Positions 51,156 to 58,529 of a stretch of 64,000 bases of DNA are shown here, one piece after another. Where the stretch lies: assembly GCF_000711225.1 (NCBI RefSeq), contig NZ_JOMG01000002.1, positions 2,492,501 through 2,556,500 of the forward strand. The letters are read 5' to 3'. The translations under genes were made by a program, and so were the position numbers. The DNA is from Pelobacter seleniigenes DSM 18267 (GTDB lineage: Bacteria > Desulfobacterota > Desulfuromonadia > Desulfuromonadales > Geopsychrobacteraceae). Numbering within the stretch: the first letter of the stretch is position 1; every line of letters begins with the position of its first letter. The notes beneath the pieces are model-generated. The model was not told where the DNA came from. It ran no database searches and saw only the letters and a program-made list of their open reading frames with translations.

Positions 51156-52514
51156 TCAACGCAAGTCCGCCGCAATGGTAAACGGACAGCCGGTCTTCTC
51201 CTTGATCAGCTCAATGGATGAGCCCGGTGCCAGTTCGATCAGGGTCAGCCCGGCTTCCGGGTCGACCTCGAAGACCGCCAGATCGGTCACCACCATATCG
51301 ACCACATTCTTGCCGGTCAGCGGCAGGGTGCATTCCTCCATCAGTTTGGAGGAGCCGTCTTTGGCGCAATGATCCATCATGATGATGATCTTCTTGACGC
51401 CCGAGACCAGATCCATGGCCCCGCCCGGACCTTTGACCATGGCACCGGGGATCATCCAGTTGGCCAGGTCGCCGAAGCGCGAGACCTGCATGGCACCAAG
51501 GACCGACAGGTCGATATGGCCACCGCGTACCATGGCGAAGGATTCGGCGCTGTCGAAGAAGGCTCCGCCCGGCAACCAGGTGATGGTCTGCTTGCCGGCA
51601 TTGATCAGGTCCGGATCCTGCTGCCCTTCCTGCGGGAAGGGGCCGACTCCGAGCAAGCCGTTTTCGGCGTGCAGGGTCACGGTAATGTCCTCGGGAATAT
51701 AGTTGGCGACCAGGGTCGGCATGCCGATACCGAGGTTGGCATACATGCCGTTTTTGAACTCCCGGCTGATCCGCTTGGCCTGCCATTCGCGGGCCGGCGA
51801 AAAGCCTTTGACGCTGACTTTGCCGGCCAGGGTCAATTGCTCGATCGGTTTTTCGAGGTCTTTGCTGACCAGGATCCGGTCAATATAGTTGCCGGGGGTG
51901 TGGATTTCATGAGGGTTGAGTTCACCGATTTCGACGATTTCCTCAACTTCGGCGACCGTGACCCGGCCGGCCTTGGCGCAGGCTTCGTTAAAATTGTTGG
52001 CCGTGTAGCGATAGACCAGGTTGCCAGCCTTATCGGCCTTCCAGGCTTTGACAATGGCCAGGTCGGTGGTGATGCTTTCTTCAAGGACATACTCCTTGCC
52101 GCCGAAGCTTTGGACCGGTTTGTTTTCAGTCAGAACCGTGCCGTAGCCGGTGCGGGTAAAGAACGCCGGGATGCCGGCCCCGCCGGCGCGCAGTTTTTCC
52201 GCCAGGGTCCCCTGGGGAGTCAGCTCGAGTTCCAACTCGCCGCTTAAAAACTGCCGTTCAAAGGTGGCGTTTTCGCCCACGTAAGAAGAGATCATTTTTT
52301 TGATCTGACGGGTCTGCAGTAGCCAACCCAGGCCGAAATCATCAACCCCGGCATTGTTGCTGGCTACGGTCAGTCCGGTGACCCCGCTGTCCCGTAGCGC
52401 TTTGATGAGGTTTTCCGGAATGCCACAGAGGCCGAAGCCCCCGGCGGCGACAGTCATATTGTCTTTGGTCAGACCTTCCAGCGCCTTGGCGGCGTCCGTA
52501 TAGATCGGTTTCAT
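51156..52514 (-). CDS. 3-oxoacid CoA-transferase, fused A and B subunits
   Basis: Single 452-residue polypeptide. Residues 1-232 correspond to the alpha subunit (MTVAAGGFGLCGIPENLI) and 245-452 to the beta subunit. Catalytic Glu284 lies in HAENGLLGVG. Most bacteria encode the subunits separately; the fused form is like the eukaryotic enzyme. It should move CoA between succinyl-CoA (or acetyl-CoA) and acetoacetate or short fatty acids. ATG 52514 has AGGAGG 8 bases upstream; the 35-residue extension is not credible. Confidence 0.9.
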   Translation of the reverse strand: MKPIYTDAAKALEGLTKDNMTVAAGGFGLCGIPENLIKALRDSGVTGLTVASNNAGVDDFGLGWLLQTRQIKKMISSYVGENATFERQFLSGELELELTPQGTLAEKLRAGGAGIPAFFTRTGYGTVLTENKPVQSFGGKEYVLEESITTDLAIVKAWKADKAGNLVYRYTANNFNEACAKAGRVTVAEVEEIVEIGELNPHEIHTPGNYIDRILVSKDLEKPIEQLTLAGKVSVKGFSPAREWQAKRISREFKNGMYANLGIGMPTLVANYIPEDITVTLHAENGLLGVGPFPQEGQQDPDLINAGKQTITWLPGGAFFDSAESFAMVRGGHIDLSVLGAMQVSRFGDLANWMIPGAMVKGPGGAMDLVSGVKKIIIMMDHCAKDGSSKLMEECTLPLTGKNVVDMVVTDLAVFEVDPEAGLTLIELAPGSSIELIKEKTGCPFTIAADLR

Positions 52515-52631
52515 ACCATGTGCCTCCTTGCTGTTGCGAAAGCGTCTTGAGGGTTGGTAGCGCGCACGAAGCGAGCAATGTCTGTTCTGTTCCCGGTTGG
52601 GCCGGCTGGCGACGGCCAAGCCGGCCTGCCG

Positions 52632-53984
52632 TTAAAACAGGACGAGTCCCAGGGCAATGATGATGCCGGAATAAAACATGACCACCAGGCAGTAGCCCAT
52701 GATATCCCGCGCCCCGAGGCCGGCGATACCCAGCGCCGGAAGAGCCCAGAAGGGCTGGATCATGTTGGTCCAGGCGTCGCCCCAGGCAATCGACATGGCG
52801 GTTTTTGCCGCCGGGACACCGAGGGCTGCACCGGCCGGCATCATGATCGGCGCCTGCACGGCCCACTGGCCGCCGCCGGAGGGAACGAAAAAGTTGACCA
52901 GACCGGCGCTCAAGAAGGTGAACAGCGGAAAGGTGGTCGGATTGGAGATATCGACAAACCAGTTGGACATCAGTCCAGCCAGGGACAGTCCGTCCATGTT
53001 GCTGCCGACCATCATCCCCATGATCCCGGCATAGAACGGGAACTGCAGGATGATTCCGGCCGAACCTTTGACCGCTACGGTGATGGCATCGAGAAAGCGT
53101 CGCGGGGTTCCGTGGAGAATGATCCCGGCGAACAGGAAGATGAAGTTGACAATGTTCAGGTTCAGTTGGAACCCGTTCTTGGCAAAGTAGAAGATAATGT
53201 AGACCAATCCCATGATGCCGATCAGGATCGACAGCAGCGGACTGTTTTCCAGCCAGTCGGCCGGGGTCTTGTATTTGTCCGCCGGGTCTGTGGCTTTGGG
53301 CTGCTCGTCGAGCAGGCTCGGATCGATGCTGACCGTCTCTTCTTTGTTCGGGTGCATGGAGCGGCAGATCAGCGGCAGGGTCAGGATCAGAATCACCACG
53401 ATGATCATGTTGAAGGGGGCAAAGATGGTGGCGCTGGTGGAAATCGGATCAACCACGGCGCCTTTGGTCATTTTGGCCAGATCGGGCCCCGCCGTAGCAA
53501 TCTTCAGGGGGATCGAACCGGAAATGCCGGCATGCCAGACCAGGAAGCCGGTGTAGGCCGAGGCAATCAGCAGTCGATAATCGACATTTTTGACCTCCTT
53601 GGCGAGCTGGCGGGCGTAGAGGGCACCGATCACCAGGCCGAATCCCCAGTTGATCCAGCAGGCAATGGCTGAAATAAAGGCGACTGCCATGATCGCCTTA
53701 CTTGGGGTGTCAGCGGGGCGGGATAAGGCCTGGAGCCCTTTCTGGATGACCGGGGCGTGAGCCAGAGTATGACCGGTCACCAGGACCAGCACCATCTGCA
53801 TGGAAAACGCGAGCAGGGTCCAGAAGCCCTTGTTCCAATGGATGATCATATCCATTGGACCCTGGCCGGTCAGGGTGACCCCGCCGATAAAAACAATCAG
53901 GGTCAGGATAATGCAGAACAAAAACGGGTCGGGCAGGTAGCGTTGCACAAGTTTGACGCAGAAATGGGTCAGTTTTTTGAACAT
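52632..53984 (-). CDS. atoE: short-chain fatty acid transporter (AtoE family)
   Basis: Membrane protein of 450 residues with about 10-12 helices. It begins MFKKLTHFCVKLVQRYLPDPF and has ACWINWGFGLVIGALYAR, PSGGGQWAVQAPIMMPAG and GDAWTNMIQPFWALPALG, which are signatures of the AtoE short-chain fatty acid transporter family. It presumably takes up acetoacetate, butyrate or similar acids for the neighbouring CoA-transferase and thiolase. Gaps of about 80 and 117 bases separate it from the thiolase and scoAB genes. Confidence 0.92.
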   Translation of the reverse strand: MFKKLTHFCVKLVQRYLPDPFLFCIILTLIVFIGGVTLTGQGPMDMIIHWNKGFWTLLAFSMQMVLVLVTGHTLAHAPVIQKGLQALSRPADTPSKAIMAVAFISAIACWINWGFGLVIGALYARQLAKEVKNVDYRLLIASAYTGFLVWHAGISGSIPLKIATAGPDLAKMTKGAVVDPISTSATIFAPFNMIIVVILILTLPLICRSMHPNKEETVSIDPSLLDEQPKATDPADKYKTPADWLENSPLLSILIGIMGLVYIIFYFAKNGFQLNLNIVNFIFLFAGIILHGTPRRFLDAITVAVKGSAGIILQFPFYAGIMGMMVGSNMDGLSLAGLMSNWFVDISNPTTFPLFTFLSAGLVNFFVPSGGGQWAVQAPIMMPAGAALGVPAAKTAMSIAWGDAWTNMIQPFWALPALGIAGLGARDIMGYCLVVMFYSGIIIALGLVLF

Positions 53985-54063
53985 TGTATGCCTCCTGTGG
54001 CAGCCAGCTGGAGTTGACCTCCCCTCATCGTTGAGAGGAGGCCGGGTGATGCTTTAGCGGTTG

Positions 54064-55239
54064 TTAAACAAGTTCAAAAATTGCGGCAACGGCTTCGCCG
54101 CCGCCGATGCAGAGTGTTGCCAGACCGTATTTTTGCTGACGGGCTTTCATCTCCCGCAACAGGGTTGCCACCAGGCGTCCGCCGCTGGCGCCGATGGGGT
54201 GGCCGATGGAGACCGCTCCGCCGTTGACGTTGACCTTGTCGGCCGTCAGGCCCAGTTGTTTGATAGCGACCAGCGGCACGGCGGCAAAGGCTTCATTGAT
54301 TTCAAACAGACCGATGTCGTCGAGTTGCAGTCCGGCCCGGGCACAACAGCTGCGGATGGCGTCGACCGGAGCTTCGGCGAATTTGTCCGGATGGATACTA
54401 TTGGTGGTGCTGGCGACGAGCCGGGCCAACGGTTGCAGATTGTTGCTTTTGACCGCCTGCTCCCCGGCCAGAATGGCCAGGCCGGCACCATCATTGATGG
54501 TCGAGGCGTTGCCGGCGGTGATGGTACCGGTCTTGCTGAAGACCGGCCGCAGTTCGACCAGCTTGTCGATGCTGCCACGGAATGGTTCTTCATCTTCACT
54601 GATGGTGATATCCCCCTTGCGGGATTTTTTCACCACCGCAACCAGTTCGTCCTGGAAGGTGCCGTTTTTAACGGCCGCCTGCGACAGGCGGTAAGAACGC
54701 ATGGCAAAGTCGTCCTGCTCGGCGCGGCTGAGGCCGTGACCGGCAACCCAGTCTTCAGTGATTTCACCCATGTGCCGTTTGCTGTACGGATCCTGCAGGC
54801 CGTCATAGACCACCAGGTCGAGCATTTCCCCGTTGCCGAGACGCTGCCCGAAACGAGCGCCGGGGAGGGCGTAGGGGGCCTTTGACATGCTTTCCATACC
54901 GCCGGCAATAACAATTGAGGAGTGCCCCAGGGCAATGGCGTCGGCGGCCAGCATCATCGCCTTGAGGCCGCTGCCGCAGACCTTGTTGATGGTCATGGCG
55001 TGAACGCTGTCGGGGAGTCCGGCGTTGCGCATGGCCTGCCGGGCCGGCGCCTGTGCCGAACCGCCCTGCAGGACCTGGCCGATGATGACCTCATCGACCA
55101 GGTCTCCGCTCAACTGGTTGCGTTGCAGCAATTCTTTGATGACCTGGGCCGCCAGTTCAGGAGCGCTGACATCAGACAGGGAACCACCGAAAGAACCAAA
55201 CGGGGTTCTTAAAGCGGATACTACAAAGACGTCTTTCAT
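54064..55239 (-). CDS. atoB: acetyl-CoA C-acetyltransferase (thiolase)
   Basis: Thiolase of 391 residues, splitting acetoacetyl-CoA to two acetyl-CoA. Nucleophile C88 in NKVCGSGLKAMM, NVNGGAVSIGHPIGASGGR and the second catalytic cysteine in LCIGGGEAVAAIF are all present, with EAV replacing the usual QGV/MGV. It is first in the ketone-body operon, with the sigma-54 promoter at 55284-55299 and AGGAGG before the ATG. Compare the cysteine-less thiolase-like protein at 21325-22926. Confidence 0.95.
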   Translation of the reverse strand: MKDVFVVSALRTPFGSFGGSLSDVSAPELAAQVIKELLQRNQLSGDLVDEVIIGQVLQGGSAQAPARQAMRNAGLPDSVHAMTINKVCGSGLKAMMLAADAIALGHSSIVIAGGMESMSKAPYALPGARFGQRLGNGEMLDLVVYDGLQDPYSKRHMGEITEDWVAGHGLSRAEQDDFAMRSYRLSQAAVKNGTFQDELVAVVKKSRKGDITISEDEEPFRGSIDKLVELRPVFSKTGTITAGNASTINDGAGLAILAGEQAVKSNNLQPLARLVASTTNSIHPDKFAEAPVDAIRSCCARAGLQLDDIGLFEINEAFAAVPLVAIKQLGLTADKVNVNGGAVSIGHPIGASGGRLVATLLREMKARQQKYGLATLCIGGGEAVAAIFELV

Positions 55240-55283
55240 TTTATCTCCTCCTGGTCTGTGAATGGTTTTCTGGTTTGATGAAA

Positions 55284-55299
55284 AGCAATATTTGTTCCA
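55284..55299 (-). promoter_or_regulatory. sigma-54 promoter for the ketone-body operon
   Basis: On the minus strand TGGAACAAATATTGCT has GG and GC at the exact -24/-12 spacing and the TTGCT of the consensus. It is about 45 bases upstream of the thiolase ATG. Two inverted-repeat sites lie about 130-170 bases further upstream. Confidence 0.8.
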
Positions 55300-55428
55300 T
55301 TTTATAAAAACGTTCTATGTCTGTGGATTTGCTGGAACAGGATCGTGACAAGCAGAATCGTTATTGATCAAATATTGCTTCAAATATTTTTATATATTTT
55401 TAAGTTATTGAAAATTAAATATAAAAAA

Positions 55429-55468
55429 TTGACTCATAAATGAATCAAAAGAGATTTGAATGAGTCAA
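55429..55468. promoter_or_regulatory. paired inverted-repeat sites, putative activator-binding sites
   Basis: TTGACTCAT-AA-ATGAATCAA (55429-55448) is a palindrome with one mismatch. TTGAATGAGTCAA (55456-55468) repeats the same TTGACTCAT half-site in the opposite sense. The outer half-sites form a perfect 9-base inverted repeat. The position 130-170 bases upstream of the -24 element suits an enhancer-binding protein. Confidence 0.6.
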
Positions 55469-55584
55469 TGGCACAGCTCTGAGAGTTTGATCCCTGCTGT
55501 GTTGCGGTCGCTGGTGCGCTTTAGAGGAAAGGGGCCAAACGGTGGGCTATTGGAGTGGTAAAATTGCACACATTGTTTTTTTTG

Positions 55585-55612
55585 TTGACAGGATTATTTG
55601 GTCATATATTCT
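55585..55612 (+). promoter_or_regulatory. sigma-70 promoter for the lut operon
   Basis: Perfect TTGACA, 16-base spacer, TATTCT. The operator palindrome begins at the next base. Confidence 0.65.
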
Positions 55613-55627
55613 ACTGGTCAGACCAGT
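55613..55627. promoter_or_regulatory. FadR/LldR-type operator at the lut start site
   Basis: ACTGGTC-A-GACCAGT is a perfect 15-base palindrome with the TGGTNNNACCA core bound by PdhR/LldR-type GntR proteins. It lies directly downstream of the -10 box, as expected for repression. Confidence 0.75.
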
Positions 55628-55642
55628 TGAGGGAGATTTGCT

Positions 55643-56206
55643 ATGACACAAACAGAAATTCTCGAACGATTTTCTCAGACGGCAGAAGCTGCCGGGGCGG
55701 TCATGGTGACCGTCGATTCTGCCGAAGCCGTTGCTGCTTATGTCGCAGCAAGGGTTTCCGGCCCAGTCATGCTGCCGGCCTTTGCGTCTGGAGAGCGGCT
55801 GAAATTGAAGGAGGCCCTTGAAAAAGAAGGGCTGTTTGTCATCACCGAGCCACATCGGGCGGATGTCCTGAATGCTGCCGCCGGGGTCACGGGCGTCAAT
55901 TTTGCCATTGCCGATACCGGGTCTTTGGTGCTGGACAGTACCGCCGAAGAAATCCGCCTGGCTACCACTTTTCCTCCGCAACATTTTGCTCTGCTCGATC
56001 CCGACAAGATCGTCGTCGATGGCTTGGCTGCCGTCCCCCCAATGCGGGAGCTGCACCGCCGTGACGGCCGGAATTTTGTCGCCTATATCACCGGGCCAAG
56101 CCGGACCGCTGATATTGAGCGGGTGCTGACCATCGGTGTTCATGGTCCCAAGCAACTCCATATTCTGCTGGTTTCAGGTTTATCCCGCGATCCGCTGGAA
56201 ATGTAG
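55643..56206 (+). CDS. lutC: LutC-like LUD-domain protein
   Basis: LUD-domain protein of 187 residues, required with LutA and LutB for L-lactate oxidation to pyruvate. IADTGSLVLDSTAEEIRLATTF and the HGPKQLHILLV end are characteristic (first segment split as IADTGSLVLDS, EEIRLATTFPP). It has no cofactor motif of its own. GAGGGAG precedes the ATG. It is followed 10 bases later by the fused LutAB gene, so the two form an operon, as in sulfate reducers. Confidence 0.88.
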   Translation: MTQTEILERFSQTAEAAGAVMVTVDSAEAVAAYVAARVSGPVMLPAFASGERLKLKEALEKEGLFVITEPHRADVLNAAAGVTGVNFAIADTGSLVLDSTAEEIRLATTFPPQHFALLDPDKIVVDGLAAVPPMRELHRRDGRNFVAYITGPSRTADIERVLTIGVHGPKQLHILLVSGLSRDPLEM

Positions 56207-56216
56207 GGAGGTTTCA

Positions 56217-58382
56217 ATGAGTAAGAAGCGTGCCAAAAGTTACCGCAAAAAAATAGATGGAGCGTTGGCGACACCCAAGTTGCAGGAAGCTCTGCACCGG
56301 TTCGGGGATGCTTATCTGGTCTCTCGGGAAAAGGCCTTTTCCGGGCTCGATTTTCAAGAGCTGCGCAGCAATATCTCTGCGATGAAAAAACAGGCCTGTA
56401 TCGATCGGGAGCAGCTGCAACAACAGTTCATCGATCAGGCAACAGCTGCCGGGGCCACGGTTTACCGTGCGGCCACCGCAGATGATGCCAATCGTTATAT
56501 CGCCGAGCTGGCCGTGAAAAAAGCGGCCAAGCTGGTGGTGAAAAGTAAAAGCATGGTCAGTGAGGAAATTCACCTCAATCATGCCCTGGCCGACAGCGGC
56601 GTCCGCGCCCTGGAGACCGACCTCGGCGAATGGATCGTGCAGTTGGCCGGCCAGCGCCCCAGCCATATGGTTATGCCGGCGATTCACATGTTCAAGGAAG
56701 AGGTTGCCGAGTTGTTCGGTCGGCAAACCGGCAAGGAAGAGCCCGCCGAGATTGAGCACCTGGTTGAAGTGGCGCGTAATTTTCTACGCAACAGCTACCT
56801 GGAGGCCGAAATCGGCGTCACCGGAGCCAATATCGCGGTGGCTGAAACCGGTGGGATCGCTCTGGTCACCAATGAAGGAAACGCCCGGCTGGCTTCAACG
56901 ACGCCCAAGGTCCACGTCGTGCTGATGGGCACGGAAAAGATCGTCCCGACTCTGGAAGACGCGGCGCGGATCATTCAGGTTCTGCCGAAAAATGCTACCG
57001 GCCAGCTGCTGACCTCCTATACCACCTGGATCCGCGGTGCGGTCCCCTGTGAAGGTGGCGACAAGGAACTGCACATTGTCATGCTCGACAACGGGCGCAG
57101 TGAACTTGCCGAGTCGGAGCATTGCAAGGACGCCCTGAACTGCATCCGCTGCGGCGCCTGTGCCAACGTCTGCCCGGTTTACCAGACCGTCGGCGGACAT
57201 GTTTTCGGGCATATCTATATCGGGGCCATTGGGATTATTCTGACCGCTTTTTATCACGGCTTGGACAATGCCGCAGAACTGGTCAAGGCCTGTATCGGCT
57301 GTCGTTCCTGTGTTGCTATTTGTCCCAGCCAGATCGATCTGGAAGAGATCATCCTCCATCTGCGGGAAACCATTGGCGACAAGGAAGGGATCGGCACCGG
57401 CAAGGCTCTGGTCTTCCGCAAAGTCATGCAGAACCGCAAGTTGTTCCATACTTTGATTCGCGCGGCTAGCAAGCTGCAGAAACCGGTGACCCGGGGCGAG
57501 CGGACCATCCGCCACCTGCCGCTGTTCTTCTCGCCACTGACCGAATGGCGGACCCTGCCCGCGGTGGCGGATACCGCTCTGCGCGACTGTTTTGATAAGC
57601 AGGAGCAGAAGCTTGCCAAGCCGCGCTACCGGGTTGCCCTGTTCGGCGGCTGTGCGAATGATTTCCTTTATCCCGAACTGGGGCTGGACTTGATTCAGGT
57701 CATGAATGCTCTGAATGTCGAAGTCTTTTATCCCAAAGGGCAAAACTGCTGCGGGATTCCGGCGAGCTACTCCGGTGACAAGGAAACCTCCGTCGAACTG
57801 GCCCGGCAGAATATCACGGCCATGCTGGAAGAGAACCCTGATTTTGTTCTTACCACCTGCCCGACCTGTGCGGTGGCATTGAAACAGAACTTCGCCGAGT
57901 ATCTGAAGGATAGTCCGGAATGGGTTGACCGAGCCAAGGTTCTGGCCGAGAAAACCGTCGATGCTTCCAGCTTCATTCTGGAATACCTCGATGGGGCAGA
58001 CCTGTTCAAAGCGGCAGCCAAGAAGGAAAAAGTGACCTATCACGATTCCTGCCACCTGAAGCGCGGCATCGGCGTTTCGACCCAGCCGCGTCAACTGCTC
58101 CAGAGCGCCGGGCTGGATCTGGTGGAAATGGCTCATGCCGATCGTTGTTGCGGCTTTGGCGGGTCCTACTCGTTAACCAGTCACCCGGAGATATCGGCGA
58201 AGATCCTGGCCGATAAGGTGACGGATATCAGTAAATCCGGGGCCGATACCGTAGCCATGGACTGCCCGGGCTGCATGATGCAGATCCGCGGCGGGCTGGA
58301 CAAGGCCGCTGTTCAGGTACGCGCCCGTCATACCGTCGAAATCCTGGCGGAAGCGCTCAGGAACAAAAATATCCAAGCTTGA
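56217..58382 (+). CDS. fused LutB-LutA iron-sulfur lactate oxidase component
   Basis: Cytoplasmic protein of 721 residues. The N-terminal LUD domain covers about 60-290. Two 4Fe-4S sites are C309-x2-C312-x2-C315-x3-C319 and C359-x2-C362-x2-C365-x3-C369. The C-terminal half is LutA-like with CCG motifs: GQNCCGIPASYSGD, CPTCAVAL, HDSCHLKRG, DRCCGFGGSY and CPGCMMQIRGG. In Bacillus and Shewanella these are two proteins; a fused form is known in Desulfovibrio. It should pass electrons from lactate to the quinone or a ferredoxin-type acceptor. ATG 56217 has GGGAGG. Confidence 0.9.
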   Translation: MSKKRAKSYRKKIDGALATPKLQEALHRFGDAYLVSREKAFSGLDFQELRSNISAMKKQACIDREQLQQQFIDQATAAGATVYRAATADDANRYIAELAVKKAAKLVVKSKSMVSEEIHLNHALADSGVRALETDLGEWIVQLAGQRPSHMVMPAIHMFKEEVAELFGRQTGKEEPAEIEHLVEVARNFLRNSYLEAEIGVTGANIAVAETGGIALVTNEGNARLASTTPKVHVVLMGTEKIVPTLEDAARIIQVLPKNATGQLLTSYTTWIRGAVPCEGGDKELHIVMLDNGRSELAESEHCKDALNCIRCGACANVCPVYQTVGGHVFGHIYIGAIGIILTAFYHGLDNAAELVKACIGCRSCVAICPSQIDLEEIILHLRETIGDKEGIGTGKALVFRKVMQNRKLFHTLIRAASKLQKPVTRGERTIRHLPLFFSPLTEWRTLPAVADTALRDCFDKQEQKLAKPRYRVALFGGCANDFLYPELGLDLIQVMNALNVEVFYPKGQNCCGIPASYSGDKETSVELARQNITAMLEENPDFVLTTCPTCAVALKQNFAEYLKDSPEWVDRAKVLAEKTVDASSFILEYLDGADLFKAAAKKEKVTYHDSCHLKRGIGVSTQPRQLLQSAGLDLVEMAHADRCCGFGGSYSLTSHPEISAKILADKVTDISKSGADTVAMDCPGCMMQIRGGLDKAAVQVRARHTVEILAEALRNKNIQA

Positions 58383-58408
58383 CACGTGATCTCTCTCCTC
58401 ACGTTTTT

Positions 58409-58445
58409 GCCCCGGCAGCTTCATCCCCTGCCGGGGTCTTTTTTT
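58409..58445 (+). terminator. intrinsic terminator of the lut operon
   Basis: CCCCGGCAG pairs with CTGCCGGGG, followed by TCTTTTTTT. Confidence 0.92.
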
Positions 58446-58456
58446 GGTCAGACCAA
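58444..58456. promoter_or_regulatory. orphan FadR/LldR-type palindrome after the lut terminator
   Basis: TTGGTC-A-GACCAA is a perfect 13-base palindrome with the same GGTCAGACC core as the lut operator. It overlaps the end of the terminator T run. No promoter points away from it in the window. Confidence 0.5.
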
Positions 58457-58529
58457 TTTCGGACAACTTTTTGAGAAGAGAATGAATGTTGCTGATGAAC
58501 AGAACGCCGGTTGCTCGCCGCTGGCGGAA

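Larger units (their letters stand above)
55240..55642. other. divergent regulatory region between the ketone-body and lut operons
   Basis: About 400 bases, AT-rich, without a gene. Contents: the minus-strand sigma-54 promoter (55284-55299), paired inverted repeats (55429-55468), and the plus-strand lut promoter with its palindromic operator (55585-55627). Confidence 0.75.

Noticed and set aside
52467-52475. GGTCAGACC core inside the CoA-transferase gene
   Set aside because: It lies within codons of a well-conserved coding region, is not flanked by a symmetrical extension and has no promoter near it, so chance is likely.
52554-53672. 372-codon plus-strand frame opposite atoE
   Set aside because: Polar, Gln/Asp/Gly-rich reading of the complement of a membrane protein gene; no supporting motif.
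56895-58136. 413-codon minus-strand frame opposite the LutAB-like gene
   Set aside because: Antisense shadow of a gene with clear cysteine-rich cluster motifs.
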